Positions 51,878 through 60,923 of a stretch of 64,000 nucleotides of DNA are shown piece after piece (position 1 is the stretch's first letter; each line of letters opens with the position of its first letter). Source of the stretch: Algirhabdus cladophorae (GTDB lineage Bacteria; Pseudomonadota; Alphaproteobacteria; Rhodobacterales; Rhodobacteraceae); the NCBI RefSeq assembly GCF_044772865.1, contig NZ_CP173029.1:2728001-2792000 (forward strand), in the 5' to 3' direction. The position numbers and the translations under genes were made by a program. Under the pieces are notes generated by a model. The model had not been told where the DNA came from and ran no database searches. It saw only the letters and a program-made list of their open reading frames with translations.

Positions 51878-53191
51878 TTATTTCTGCAAAGGCGACCATG
51901 ACGGGTCAGACGCAGGGGTTTGTGTCTTGAGCTTGCGCAAGTTCCTGCCGGATATATCCACAGAATAGAGCGCAGGCGCACCATTGGCCCCTTGGGTTTC
52001 ACGGGTAAACATAATTACACGGCCATTGGGTGACCATGTGGGCCCCTCATCTAGGAACGAGGCCGTCAGCAACCGTTCCTGACTGCCATCCAATCGCATC
52101 ACACCAATATGAAACCGGCCATTTGATTGCTTGGTAAAGGCCAACAAATCCCCGCGGGGCGACCAAACCGGCGTGCCATACCGCCCGGTCCCAAAGGAAA
52201 TGCGCGTGGCCTCACCGCCACCTGCAGGCATCACATAGAGTTGCTGCGTGCCGCTCCGGTCGCTTTCAAAAACAATCTGAGTGCCATCGGGCGAATAACT
52301 GGGCGCTGTATCAATTGCCGGGGAACTGGTCAGGCGGGTACGTGCACCGCTGGTAATGTCCATGGCATAAATATCTGTGTTGCCACCCGCCGTCAGCGAA
52401 AAGACAACCCGCTGGCCATTGGGCGAAAATCGGGGCGCAAAACTCATAGTCCCCTCAGGTACATCCAAGGCCCGCCTACCCACATTTGCAACGTCCAACA
52501 CATAGATGCGCGGAAAGCCGGTCTCATAACTGGTATAGAGAACCCGGTCCCCCGTGGGCGAAAAACGTGGCGCCAAAACGATGGCCGAGCTGTCGGTCAA
52601 ATATTGCACATTCGCCCCATCATAATCCATCACAGCAAGGCGTTTGGCGCGATTGTCCTTAGGGCCGGTTTCGCTGACAAAAACGACGCGGCTGTCGAAA
52701 TACCGATCCTCGCCAGTGATCCGGTGATAGACTTCATCGGCCACTTTGTGGGCCATGCGCCGCCAGCCCTGACTGGTTCCCGCAAATTGTAACCCTGTAC
52801 CCAACTCCCCGCCGGCAAACACATCATAAAGGCGAAATTTCACCGCCAGTTGACCGTTGGCATCAACGCTTACGGCGCCACTGATCAAGGCCTGCGCATT
52901 GATGGCCCGCCAATCAGCAAACTGAACTGGGGCTGCAAAACTCGACAGGGTCGAGATAAACGCATCCGCGCCGATTTGACGAAAAAGCCCCGTTCCAACC
53001 AAATCTTGCGCAACAACAGCGGCGATATTTTGGGCCAATTCTGCAGCTTGGGCGTTTTCAGCCTCAAACGCAGGGGCCGCAAACGGCAACGGCTCTATGA
53101 CACCTTCGTCGATGGTCAGACGCAGGGGTTGTTGGGCCTGCAGCGGCAACACACAAATCAATAGGGCCAAAACGGCCAGAACACTCTTCAT
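51878..53191 (-). CDS. tolB: Tol-Pal periplasmic protein TolB
   Basis: A 437-residue periplasmic beta-propeller protein. A signal peptide (VLAVLALLICVLPLQAQ) is followed by the N-terminal TolB domain and a six-bladed WD-like propeller seen as repeats: APRFSPTGDRVLYTS, APRFSPNGQRVVFSL, APSYSPDGTQIVFES, TPVWSPRGDLLAFTK, GPTWSPNGRVIMFTR. It binds Pal and TolA. I chose the ATG at 53191, which overlaps the tolA stop by 4 bp and starts at the signal peptide. Confidence 0.97.
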   Translation of the reverse strand: MKSVLAVLALLICVLPLQAQQPLRLTIDEGVIEPLPFAAPAFEAENAQAAELAQNIAAVVAQDLVGTGLFRQIGADAFISTLSSFAAPVQFADWRAINAQALISGAVSVDANGQLAVKFRLYDVFAGGELGTGLQFAGTSQGWRRMAHKVADEVYHRITGEDRYFDSRVVFVSETGPKDNRAKRLAVMDYDGANVQYLTDSSAIVLAPRFSPTGDRVLYTSYETGFPRIYVLDVANVGRRALDVPEGTMSFAPRFSPNGQRVVFSLTAGGNTDIYAMDITSGARTRLTSSPAIDTAPSYSPDGTQIVFESDRSGTQQLYVMPAGGGEATRISFGTGRYGTPVWSPRGDLLAFTKQSNGRFHIGVMRLDGSQERLLTASFLDEGPTWSPNGRVIMFTRETQGANGAPALYSVDISGRNLRKLKTQTPASDPSWSPLQK

Positions 53192-54315
53192 TTGATCCTC
53201 ATCCTTTCGGGATTGAAGGTAATCTCTATTTCTTTCCACTGCTCGTATTTTTCAACAGGCAAGCCATATCCGCGCGCTCCACAGCGAAGAACCGCCCGTC
53301 TGGCTGCATCAAAGGCCCGTTGAACTGCATCGCCCGAACCACCCTCAGACGTGATCAGGCGAATGGACCCTGCAGCGGGTTTTGCATCTTGAGCCATAGA
53401 AAACCCAATCGTTACTGTGACATTCAACGCATCTGTCGACAGCGATCCGACATTCCAACAATTGCCAACTGCCACGACCAAGGCATCCTTTTCACCACGC
53501 GTCAGCGGCGGGCCTGTTGGCGCTTGGGGTTCTGCCTCAACCGCGCCTTCAAGCGCCTGTTGCAGCGCAGAGGCCACAGAGGTGTCATCCGTCGGTGTTT
53601 GCTGCGGCGCGGGCTGGGTCGTTGGTTCAGCCGAAGCCGCCCGCACTGGGCGCGTCTTGGGCCTGAGGGAGGTCTGCGGCGCACCGGATGGGGTTTCGGC
53701 CTCCGTCACGATCTCGGTTGCGGCTTCTTCCGGGGCGGCGGCGTCTTGCGTCTCGGCCGTTTCTGTCCCGTTCGCATCTTCGGTAATAGCCTCTTGCACC
53801 TGAGGGGCCACCGGCAGATCCGGGGCACTGGGGGCCACAGGTTCCGGCGCGATCCTATCGGATGGGCGGGCCTTGGGGCGAACAGATGTTTCGGGCAGCA
53901 AAATCGCCTGCTCAGAGGACACTGGCGGCGCGGGATCTTGTGGCGCATCAGGCGCCACTTCGGTTTGCGGCAATGGCTCTATTTGGCTGGTATCGGGCGC
54001 AGGATCAGGATCGCTCGGCGGTTCTTGTGGCGGAGTTGGCGCCTCAGCCACGGGATCTTCCGGTGCAGGGGGTTGTGGGTCAGGCACAGGGTCAGGCGCT
54101 GCGGGCGGCTCCACCACTGGGGCTGGTTCCACGACCGGGGCCTCCGCTGCTGGCGGCATAAGGGCTGCAAATTCCTCACCAGAAATGATCGATACTTCCA
54201 CATCATCAAAGGGCAAAGGCTCGGCCGAGAACACCGGGCCCAGCACAAGCCAGCCCAGAACACCTGCGTGCCCCAGACCAGAAATCAGCATCCCTATATT
54301 TGGACGATGTGCCAC
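53188..54315 (-). CDS. tolA: Tol-Pal energy transducer TolA
   Basis: A 375-residue protein with one N-terminal membrane helix (GMLISGLGHAGVLGWLVLGPV), a long Pro/Ala/Glu-rich middle (about 50-280; PPAAPDPVPDPQPPAPEDPV) and a small C-terminal domain (VGNCWNVGSLSTDALNVTVT ... AFDAARRAVLRCGARGYGLP) with two cysteines. It carries proton-motive force from TolQR to TolB/Pal. The middle is proline-rich rather than the long helix of E. coli TolA, as usual in alphaproteobacteria. The start is GTG. Confidence 0.93.
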   Translation of the reverse strand: MAHRPNIGMLISGLGHAGVLGWLVLGPVFSAEPLPFDDVEVSIISGEEFAALMPPAAEAPVVEPAPVVEPPAAPDPVPDPQPPAPEDPVAEAPTPPQEPPSDPDPAPDTSQIEPLPQTEVAPDAPQDPAPPVSSEQAILLPETSVRPKARPSDRIAPEPVAPSAPDLPVAPQVQEAITEDANGTETAETQDAAAPEEAATEIVTEAETPSGAPQTSLRPKTRPVRAASAEPTTQPAPQQTPTDDTSVASALQQALEGAVEAEPQAPTGPPLTRGEKDALVVAVGNCWNVGSLSTDALNVTVTIGFSMAQDAKPAAGSIRLITSEGGSGDAVQRAFDAARRAVLRCGARGYGLPVEKYEQWKEIEITFNPERMRIK

Positions 54316-54330
54316 CCAGCGCGCCCCCGC

Positions 54331-54810
54331 TTACTGCCCGTCCAGCGTCGGGCCGCCAATGTCTGTCACCAGTCCAATATTGGCAAAACCACCCGCGTTC
54401 AGCGCACCCATGACCTGCACCACACGTTCATATGGAATGGCCCCATCCGCGCGCAGAAAGACTTTGTCATCGGCCCGTTCTGCCGCAATAGCCCGCAGTT
54501 TGGGGATCAAATCGGCATCAGCTGTTTGCGTCGTTTGGATCAAAAGCTGACCCTCGACTGTTAACGTCACGGTCAACGGCTCTTCTTGGTCCGCACTTAG
54601 GGCACCCGCCGCGGTTTTGGGCAATTCAACCGGTACCCCAACTGTCAGCAACGGGGCCGCCACCATAAAGATGATCAACAGCACCAACATCACATCCACA
54701 AAAGGTGTCACATTGATCTCTGCCATAGGCTGCGCATGGCCACGCCGTCTGCGCCGCCCGCCTTGGGTCCGCCCGCCGCCACCTTGGGATTTGACTACAC
54801 CTGCGCCCAT
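54331..54810 (-). CDS. tolR: Tol-Pal protein TolR (ExbD family)
   Basis: A 159-residue ExbD/TolR protein with one membrane helix (VTPFVDVMLVLLIIFMVAAPL) holding the proton-path aspartate (FVDVML), after a basic N-terminus (GGRRRRRGHAQPMAEIN), and a periplasmic domain ending GFANIGLVTDIGG. It is one base after the tolQ stop. Assignment is firm. Confidence 0.97.
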   Translation of the reverse strand: MGAGVVKSQGGGGRTQGGRRRRRGHAQPMAEINVTPFVDVMLVLLIIFMVAAPLLTVGVPVELPKTAAGALSADQEEPLTVTLTVEGQLLIQTTQTADADLIPKLRAIAAERADDKVFLRADGAIPYERVVQVMGALNAGGFANIGLVTDIGGPTLDGQ

Positions 54811-54811
54811 G

Positions 54812-55483
54812 TCAGCTGTCCAACTGGCGGCTCAGGATCGTGGCAAATTCGTCTGCAAAGGCCTCATAGCCCCCAACAATCCGGTCACTGTCGGCGCTGA
54901 GCTTATTGTAGAAAATCACCGCAGGGATCGCCGCCAAAAGGCCCAACCCCGTAGCCAGCAACGCCTCTGCGATCCCGGGGGCCACGACAGCCAAATTGGT
55001 GTTTTGCTGTTCAGCAATCTCGATAAACGCATTCATAATGCCCCAAACCGTGCCAAACAGCCCGACAAACGGCGCGGTTGACCCAACCGTCGCCAAAACC
55101 GGCAGGCCCTTTTGCAGGCTTTCAGCCTCTTTGGCGATGGCCACATCCATGGAACGGTCAATGCGGCTCTGGGCACCAGCGATCAACCCCCCATCTGTCC
55201 GGTGCGAACGCCGCCATTCCATCATCCCAGAGGCAAAGATCTTTTCCGAACTGCCACCGGGTTGCATTCCAATTTGATCAAAAAGCGCATCCAAAGGCTC
55301 GCCAGACCAAAACTGCTGGTCAAACACCTGCGCCTCGGCGCGGGCCTTGCGATATTGGATCAATTTTTGGACGATGATCGACCATGCCCAAAACGAGGCA
55401 ACAATCAACATCACCATGACAAGTTTCACAGTGATCGTTGCGCGCGCAAAAAGCGCCCACATAGAGAAATCTACAGCTTCCAT
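54812..55483 (-). CDS. tolQ: Tol-Pal protein TolQ (MotA/ExbB family)
   Basis: A 223-residue proton channel subunit with three helices: AFWAWSIIVQKLIQ near the start, and the conserved pair ATVGSTAPFVGLFGTVWGIMN and GLGLLAAIPAVIFYNKLS (first string is split here as ATVGSTAPFVGLF and GTVWGIMN). It drives TolA with TolR. It lies 103 bp behind ybgC. Confidence 0.96.
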   Translation of the reverse strand: MEAVDFSMWALFARATITVKLVMVMLIVASFWAWSIIVQKLIQYRKARAEAQVFDQQFWSGEPLDALFDQIGMQPGGSSEKIFASGMMEWRRSHRTDGGLIAGAQSRIDRSMDVAIAKEAESLQKGLPVLATVGSTAPFVGLFGTVWGIMNAFIEIAEQQNTNLAVVAPGIAEALLATGLGLLAAIPAVIFYNKLSADSDRIVGGYEAFADEFATILSRQLDS

Positions 55484-55586
55484 TATACCTGCTCACGTCT
55501 TTTGCGGCTGTTGTTCAGCACTAATTAAGCCAAGGCTAGCCCAATTTCAGGGGGAATACTACGATTTCCTTACCCCATGCCGCGCC

Positions 55587-55985
55587 TCACGAATGCGTTT
55601 GCGGCAGGTTTCGGCGGATCATCGCTGGCAATCGGGTCGGTTGCCCGTTGGCACCAATACATACAACAGTGACCTGTGCTGCGAAAATCTTTTGATCGCC
55701 ACGCCACACGTCTTGTTCAAATACAACCCGTGCCGCAGTCATAGCGCCGATGCGCGTGCGCACTTGCAACTGATCATCATAAAGGGCCGCAGCGATATAA
55801 TCTGCCTCCACACGGCGCACCGCAAAGACCACACCCGCCTCTTTCATCTGCCGCTGATCAATCCCCATGTCGCGCACCATCTCGGACCGGGCGCGTTCGA
55901 TAAATTTCAGATAGTTGGCGTAATAGACAATCCCACCAAAATCCGTGTCCTCATAATACACCCGCAGATCAAAGAGATGGCTCAT
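55587..55985 (-). CDS. ybgC: acyl-CoA thioesterase YbgC
   Basis: A 132-residue hot-dog thioesterase of the tol-pal cluster. The active-site aspartate is in YYEDTDFGGIVYYANYLKF, followed by ERARSEMVRDMG. It hydrolyses short or long acyl-CoA; its role beside tol-pal may be linked to phospholipid metabolism. It overlaps the stop of the upstream conserved gene by 4 bp. Confidence 0.95.
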   Translation of the reverse strand: MSHLFDLRVYYEDTDFGGIVYYANYLKFIERARSEMVRDMGIDQRQMKEAGVVFAVRRVEADYIAAALYDDQLQVRTRIGAMTAARVVFEQDVWRGDQKIFAAQVTVVCIGANGQPTRLPAMIRRNLPQTHS

Positions 55986-56620
55986 GAGACCTGTAACCTT
56001 GCAAACAGCCGCAACGCATGGCTGGCATCATGGGCCACCACCGGCAAAACAGGATCATAGGCCGCCGCGATCACGGCCCCCACTTCAGGTTTCATCACCA
56101 CACGCCCATCCGGCAGTCGCGCCATGGGCGAGCCACCCAAAAATGCCTCATCTGACCACAAAATAATCGATTGGATCATCTGCCCCAGCGCCAATGTGTC
56201 TGCAGGCACCTTGCGCATGGCCTCGTCCATGCGAATGAACACGAAACAGGCCTTGATCCCACCGTCCTCATCAAACCGGAACACGCGGTACTGATTGGCA
56301 TCCGCCGCCTGCAATCGGGCCACCAAAGGCTCTAGATCAGGCACCAATCGGTCCAAGTTCGGCACCTCCGGCAATTCAGCCCAATCGGTACAGAAAAACA
56401 CCATCAGATTTGCACCGAGTTCCGGATCCGTCTCCGCCATCTTATGACCCGCCAAGGTCACAACAGCCTCACAGGCCCCCTTGATCACAGCCAAGGTTTC
56501 ATCCGCCACACCAAACACCACGGGAACAATCGGCCGCCCCCAGCGGGCAAACACATACGCCCCATCGGATCTGGTAAAATAGGCCTGCACTTGCGCGGGC
56601 GTTATGGTTTCTTTTTTCCC
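55982..56620 (-). CDS. conserved protein of unknown function between ruvB and ybgC
   Basis: About 200-212 residues with no domain I can name. It contains AYFTRSDGAYVFARWGRPIV, a possible Cys in FFCTDWAELPEVPNLDRLV, and ends DASHALRLFARLQVS. Proteins of this kind are found at this place in Rhodobacteraceae. The start is unclear: the ATG at 56722 would lie 80 bp inside ruvB. I used the TTG at 56620; the natural N-terminus looks to be at the ATA (56602) in front of TPAQVQAYF, or a GTG at 56587. It is coupled to ybgC. Confidence 0.7.
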   Translation of the reverse strand, partial: GKKETITPAQVQAYFTRSDGAYVFARWGRPIVPVVFGVADETLAVIKGACEAVVTLAGHKMAETDPELGANLMVFFCTDWAELPEVPNLDRLVPDLEPLVARLQAADANQYRVFRFDEDGGIKACFVFIRMDEAMRKVPADTLALGQMIQSIILWSDEAFLGGSPMARLPDGRVVMKPEVGAVIAAAYDPVLPVVAHDASHALRLFARLQVS

Positions 56621-56642
56621 CAAATACTCAAACCCCGCGGCT

Positions 56643-57662
56643 TCACCCAAACATATCCGTTTGACCCTTCGGGGCTGGCATCCCCAAATGATCCCAGGCC
56701 TTTTGCGCCAACATCCGGCCACGTGGCGTGCGCTGGATCAGACCTTGCTGCAGCAAATAAGGCTCAATCACCTCTTCCAGCGCATCGCGGCTTTCAGACA
56801 AGGCCGCTGACATGGTCTCGATCCCCACAGGACCCCCCGCGTAGTTTTCCGCGATCAGTCGCAGATACCGTCGGTCAGCGCCATCTAACCCCAAGTGATC
56901 GACCCCCAGCCGCGTCAAAGCATGATCAGCGACCTGCTGATTGACCGTCCCATCGCCTTCCACAATCGCAAAATCCACCACACGGCGCAGCAAACGGCCA
57001 GCAATACGCGGCGTGCCTCGGGCGCGTTTGGCAATCTCGCGAGCCCCATCATCTGTGGCCGGGGCCCCCATCAACCGGGCGCCACGGGTCACAATCTGGT
57101 GCAACTCATCAATGGTATAAAACTGTAAACGGGTCGGAATTCCGAACCGATCCCGCAAAGGCGTGGTCAAAAGGCCCAGCCGTGTTGTTGCTCCAACCAA
57201 AGTGAAAGGCTGTAGCTCGATCCGTACCGTGCGCGCCGCAGGGCCTTCGCCGATAACCAAATCCAACTCGAAATCTTCCAGCGCGGGATAGAGCACTTCT
57301 TCCACTGCCGGGTTCAACCGATGGATCTCGTCAATAAACAACACATCGCGGGCTTCCAGATTGGTCAGGATCGCTGCCAAATCGCCTGCCTTGGCCAAAA
57401 CAGGCCCGCTGGTCATGCGAAAATTCACACCCAACTCACGCGACATGATCTGCGCCAAAGTGGTTTTGCCCAAACCGGGGGGGCCATGAAATAACGTGTG
57501 GTCCATAGCCACGCCACGTTGCTTTGCGGACTGAATAAAGACTTTGAGGTTCGCCCGTGCTTCGCGCTGACCAATAAACTCGTCCAAGCTTTGCGGACGC
57601 AAAGCGCGGTCATTGTCTTCAGCTTGGCGCTCGGGGCGCAAAGTGGGGTCGGGCTCGGACAT
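56643..57662 (-). CDS. ruvB: Holliday junction branch migration helicase RuvB
   Basis: A 339-residue AAA+ motor that drives branch migration with RuvA. Walker A is FHGPPGLGKTTLAQIM, Walker B DVLFIDEIHRLNPAVEE, sensor I TLVGATTRLGLLTTPLRDRF, and the C-terminal winged helix ends PRGRMLAQKAWDHLG. The start LRPQSLDEFIGQ is typical. It follows ruvA by about 10 bp. Confidence 0.98.
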   Translation of the reverse strand: MSEPDPTLRPERQAEDNDRALRPQSLDEFIGQREARANLKVFIQSAKQRGVAMDHTLFHGPPGLGKTTLAQIMSRELGVNFRMTSGPVLAKAGDLAAILTNLEARDVLFIDEIHRLNPAVEEVLYPALEDFELDLVIGEGPAARTVRIELQPFTLVGATTRLGLLTTPLRDRFGIPTRLQFYTIDELHQIVTRGARLMGAPATDDGAREIAKRARGTPRIAGRLLRRVVDFAIVEGDGTVNQQVADHALTRLGVDHLGLDGADRRYLRLIAENYAGGPVGIETMSAALSESRDALEEVIEPYLLQQGLIQRTPRGRMLAQKAWDHLGMPAPKGQTDMFG

Positions 57663-57671
57663 GATCCCCTG

Positions 57672-58343
57672 TTATCCTTTGGGGGCCAGCAGTTTCAAGG
57701 CCGCCTTGATCAGATCAGATGTGCCCGCACCCCCTTGAGTGCCCGCCGCCTCGGCCACAGCCGACGCTGCCTCCGACGGGGCGTAGCCTAAGTTGGACAA
57801 TGCAGACAGGGCCTCGGATTGCGCCGCCGCGTTGCCTGTTGGTGCCACGGGTTTGGCCACATCGATAACCTCAATGACTTCTTCAACCGAAGGTGCACCA
57901 TTGTCCAATGCCGCTCCAAGGCTGCCGCCCATGGCCATCACTGCGGGCGCTTTGTCCTTAAGTTCGATCACCACGCGCTGCGCTGTTTTTGGTCCCACGC
58001 CTTTTGCCGCTTTGATGGCGGTCACATCGCCCAGTGCCACAGCCCGGCTGACACCCTCTGCACCCAGCGCACCCAAGATCGCCATGCTGGCTTTGGCCCC
58101 AATGCCCTGAACCGACATCAACAACCGATGCCATTCCTTTTCCACGAGCGAGGTAAAGCCAAAGAGTTGCAAAAGATCCTCGCGCACCAGTAAATCTGTG
58201 TAGAGCGCGACGGCCTCACCCACCCCCGGCATCGCGGCAAGGGTCCGATCCGAACAATAGACGATATACCCCACACCGCGCACATCGATCATCACGTGAT
58301 CCATGCCGCGATAGTCAAGGCGCCCTGAAAGCTTACCAATCAT
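57672..58343 (-). CDS. ruvA: Holliday junction DNA-binding protein RuvA
   Basis: A 223-residue protein that binds four-way junctions as a tetramer. Domain I begins MIGKLSGRLDYRG, the two helix-hairpin-helix motifs are in LMSVQGIGAKASMAIL and IKAAKGVGPKTAQRVVIELK, and domain III is at the C-terminus (ALSALSNLGYAPSEAASAV). The ATGA overlap with ruvC couples their translation. Confidence 0.97.
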   Translation of the reverse strand: MIGKLSGRLDYRGMDHVMIDVRGVGYIVYCSDRTLAAMPGVGEAVALYTDLLVREDLLQLFGFTSLVEKEWHRLLMSVQGIGAKASMAILGALGAEGVSRAVALGDVTAIKAAKGVGPKTAQRVVIELKDKAPAVMAMGGSLGAALDNGAPSVEEVIEVIDVAKPVAPTGNAAAQSEALSALSNLGYAPSEAASAVAEAAGTQGGAGTSDLIKAALKLLAPKG

Positions 58344-58858
58344 GCGGTTGCCGCCAAATCTGCTTGGGCCAAAGCCGCCGTGAGGCGATTGTCAGCCCCG
58401 CCGTGATGAGCATGGCAAATCGCAATAGCCAAGGCATCCGCAGCATCCGGCCCCGCAATCTGCACCCCGGGCAATTGCAGGCGGACCATGTGATCCACTT
58501 GCTTTTTATCCGCGTGACCCACGCCAACGACTGTCTTTTTGACCTTGTTGGGGGCGTATTCGCCAATCCGTAGCCCTGCTTGGGCCGGAACCAGCATCGC
58601 AATCCCACGGGCCTGGCCCAGTTTAAGGGTGCCCGCACCGTCTTTGTTCACAAAAGTCTGTTCGACTGCAGCGGTTTGCGGGTCAAATTCGGCAACAACG
58701 GCGTTTAATTGTTCAAACAGGGACAAAAGCCGCGCCGCCAGATCATCACCTTTGGAGATGCATACGCCATTGCCAACATGGCTCAGGCGTGGGCCATCCA
58801 CGTCAATAACCCCCCAACCCATATTCCGCAGTCCCGGATCAATGCCCAACACTCGCAT
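58340..58858 (-). CDS. ruvC: Holliday junction resolvase RuvC
   Basis: A 172-residue RNase H-fold nuclease that cuts Holliday junctions. Acidic catalytic residues are in MRVLGIDPGLRNMGWG (D7), AAVEQTFVNKDG (Glu) and DAADALAIAICHAHH (Asp pair). It is the first gene of ruvCAB; the ATG at 58858 starts directly at the core. Confidence 0.97.
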   Translation of the reverse strand: MRVLGIDPGLRNMGWGVIDVDGPRLSHVGNGVCISKGDDLAARLLSLFEQLNAVVAEFDPQTAAVEQTFVNKDGAGTLKLGQARGIAMLVPAQAGLRIGEYAPNKVKKTVVGVGHADKKQVDHMVRLQLPGVQIAGPDAADALAIAICHAHHGGADNRLTAALAQADLAATA

Positions 58859-59226
58859 GGCGTGCCCCTTTTTCTTTCTTTTTCGTTAAGAAAAGCCCTA
58901 GCACGAAAGGGGAACATCTACCAAGCCCAAAGCGAACGTTAAAAGTTGAGACATTTTTGCAGCAGGGGAAATTCCGGCAAAATCTTGCAAAAATCCAACA
59001 GCGCCAAAACGCCGCCAAAAAGCGTCAATAAACTGCTTAAAAACGACGCAAACTGATAAATTTTCCGTTTAATTTCAATTTCTTGCCGCACTTGCAAAGA
59101 TATGCGTTTTTTGCAACCCACCTATGCCAAAATGGGGACTGGAAAGACTCAATTGCCCAGACTACCTGCCCCTTACAAACGAAAACCAGCGCAGCGATTT
59201 GCGCCCCGATCATAAGGACCAGTCCC
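58859..59226. other. 368-bp AT-rich gap between ruvC and the DUF1127 gene
   Basis: This divergent region holds the promoters of ruvCAB (leftwards) and of the DUF1127 gene (rightwards). It is rich in A/T runs around 58950-59115. I see no further gene or clear RNA structure. The DUF1127 gene has an AAGGACC ribosome site at its end. Confidence 0.5.
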
Positions 59227-59421
59227 ATGGCTGCATTCGACACTTCCCGCCCAATGACCAACGCTGCAGGCGTCGGTTCTTTCTCTAAATTCATCGCCTC
59301 CACAGTTGGCGCCGTTGCCGCTTGGAATGACAGACGCGTCACACGTAACGCATTGGACAAACTGTCCGATCGTGAACTGGAAGATATCGGCCTGTGCCGC
59401 GGCGATCTGGAAAACGTTTAA
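59227..59421 (+). CDS. DUF1127 (YjiS-like) small protein
   Basis: A 64-residue protein with the DUF1127 signature at its C-terminus (RRVTRNALDKLSDRELEDIG then LCRGDLENV, an Arg-rich helix and the LSDRELxDIGL motif). Members are small, basic, abundant proteins; in some alphaproteobacteria they take part in sRNA and RNA turnover or phosphate and carbon responses. The ATG at 59227 has AAGGACC seven bases before it; the longer reading from 59083 is rejected. A strong terminator follows, so it is monocistronic. Confidence 0.9.
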   Translation: MAAFDTSRPMTNAAGVGSFSKFIASTVGAVAAWNDRRVTRNALDKLSDRELEDIGLCRGDLENV

Positions 59422-59451
59422 AACGTTAACCACCTTCGACCAAAATAGAAT

Positions 59452-59482
59452 GGCCGCGCTTTTTTAAGCGCGGCCTTTTTTT
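59452..59482 (+). terminator. rho-independent terminator after DUF1127 gene
   Basis: A perfect 10-bp stem (GGCCGCGCTT with AAGCGCGGCC) with a four-T loop and seven T residues, about 30 bases after the stop codon. Confidence 0.95.
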
Positions 59483-59569
59483 ATCTAAAATGAGGTACCG
59501 TTTAAAAAACTGTTCGGCCGTCCCCAACACACCAACAGTCTGCAGGGGCCCGCCAATGCCTAAAATGGC

Positions 59570-59911
59570 TTACAAATAATAGTTAATGAACTGGGCGATA
59601 AAAGCCGTGACCGGATCAAGCTGCATCAGCCACGCACCTGCGCGTTCAATGCTGGTGCCTTCGGCCAAATCGGCAACCCGACCTTGATAGGTAATTTCCC
59701 CAAAAATCACCAACAGCAGCACTTTAAAGCCGAAAATACCTGCGATCCCTGCTACGAACCCCTTAAAGGGTATGGCAAAGTTACGACGGCGCGGGCGGGC
59801 GACAATCAACCCGTCATCCCGCATTTGGCTGTCCATACCGCGCGCCAACCGAGAATGTTTACGGTTAATGCGGCGCACCTTGGACGCGAATTCTAATTGT
59901 GAAGATCCCAT
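59570..59911 (-). CDS. small single-pass membrane protein of unknown function
   Basis: A 113-residue protein with a strongly basic N-terminal half (SKVRRINRKHSRLARGMDSQ; ARPRRRNFAIPFKG), one membrane helix (GFVAGIAGIFGFKVLLLVIFG) and a short outer tail (YQGRVADLAEGTSIERAGAW). I chose the ATG at 59911 with GAAGG upstream instead of a TTG at 59926. No function is known to me. It stands alone, converging on the DUF1127 gene. Confidence 0.75.
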   Translation of the reverse strand: MGSSQLEFASKVRRINRKHSRLARGMDSQMRDDGLIVARPRRRNFAIPFKGFVAGIAGIFGFKVLLLVIFGEITYQGRVADLAEGTSIERAGAWLMQLDPVTAFIAQFINYYL

Positions 59912-60016
59912 TGTGGCAGCCTTCAAATAAAAGCCCCCGCCAGCAGGGTTTGAATAGGCTCGAAATGTGGCGCAAATGTGGCAATTACCTAAACGTCAGC
60001 TAAAAACACCAGTAAA

Positions 60017-60889
60017 TTAACGCCTTTTTTGAAGCGTTAACGTTGTCCACTCTCCAATCTCGCCTTTTTTTGTCAGATTGTAGCCATTTTGTAGATAAAC
60101 TTCCGTTACGTCAGCCGCCTGCTCATTCAAGATGCCAGACAGAATCGCATAGCCCCCCGCGGCCGTGGCTGCAGCCATGGAAGGCGCAAGGGCAATCAAA
60201 GGCCCCATGAGGATATTGGCAAACACAAGATCGTAAGGGGCTTTGCCCGCAATCTGCGGATGCTCCAGCCCAGCGGCTTCAAGGCAATAGACCAGATCCT
60301 GCAACTGATTGGCCGCACAATTGGCCACGGCGACATCGACCGCAACACGGTCAATATCTGAGGCCATCACTGGCTTGCCCCATTGGATTGCCGCCGCCAT
60401 AGCCAAAACCGCTGTCCCACAGCCTACGTCAATCGCATTTTGGGCCTCAAACCCTTCATCGATCAAACCATCAAGTGCCTCAAGACAGCCCAATGTCGTG
60501 CCATGATGGCCCGTACCAAAGGCCATCGCGGCCTCGATCAACAAGGCATGCTTGTCCTGCGGCACTTGATCGGCGTCATGGCTGCCATAGACAAAGAACC
60601 GGCCAGCCGAGACAGGCGGCAGCTCGCGGCGCACTTTGGCCACCCAGTCTTGATCGGGGATTTCGCTGACAACAAATGGATTGGTATCAAAGGCTGCACT
60701 CAGCAAGGCAAGGGCCGCCTCGTCCGGGGCTTCTAGGAAATAGCCGCCAACCTCCCAAATGCCGGATCCGTCTTCGACCTCGAACACGCCAACGCCCGTG
60801 GGTTCGGGCTGCATGTTTTCCAAGGCCAGCCCAAGCCGTTCAGCAGGATCTTTTCCGGTAAGGGTTGTCAGGGCAGTAAACGTCGGCAT
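60017..60889 (-). CDS. prmA: ribosomal protein L11 methyltransferase
   Basis: A 290-residue AdoMet methyltransferase that trimethylates ribosomal protein L11. An N-terminal substrate-recognition domain is followed by the class I core: AMAFGTGHHGTTLGCLEAL, AIDVGCGTAVLAMAAAI (motif I), ASDIDRVAVDVAVANCAAN and DLVFANILMGPLIALAP (the NxLxxPL catalytic stretch). I chose the ATG at 60889 with AAAGGAG upstream. It follows msrA by about 35 bp. Confidence 0.95.
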   Translation of the reverse strand: MPTFTALTTLTGKDPAERLGLALENMQPEPTGVGVFEVEDGSGIWEVGGYFLEAPDEAALALLSAAFDTNPFVVSEIPDQDWVAKVRRELPPVSAGRFFVYGSHDADQVPQDKHALLIEAAMAFGTGHHGTTLGCLEALDGLIDEGFEAQNAIDVGCGTAVLAMAAAIQWGKPVMASDIDRVAVDVAVANCAANQLQDLVYCLEAAGLEHPQIAGKAPYDLVFANILMGPLIALAPSMAAATAAGGYAILSGILNEQAADVTEVYLQNGYNLTKKGEIGEWTTLTLQKRR

Positions 60890-60923
60890 GGGGCAGTCTC
60901 CTTTGCCCCACGCCATAGACTGT

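Noticed and set aside
53320..54564. 414-codon plus-strand open frame
   Set aside because: Antisense to the Pro/Ala-rich tolA gene; Arg/Gly/Cys-rich translation typical of a shadow frame.
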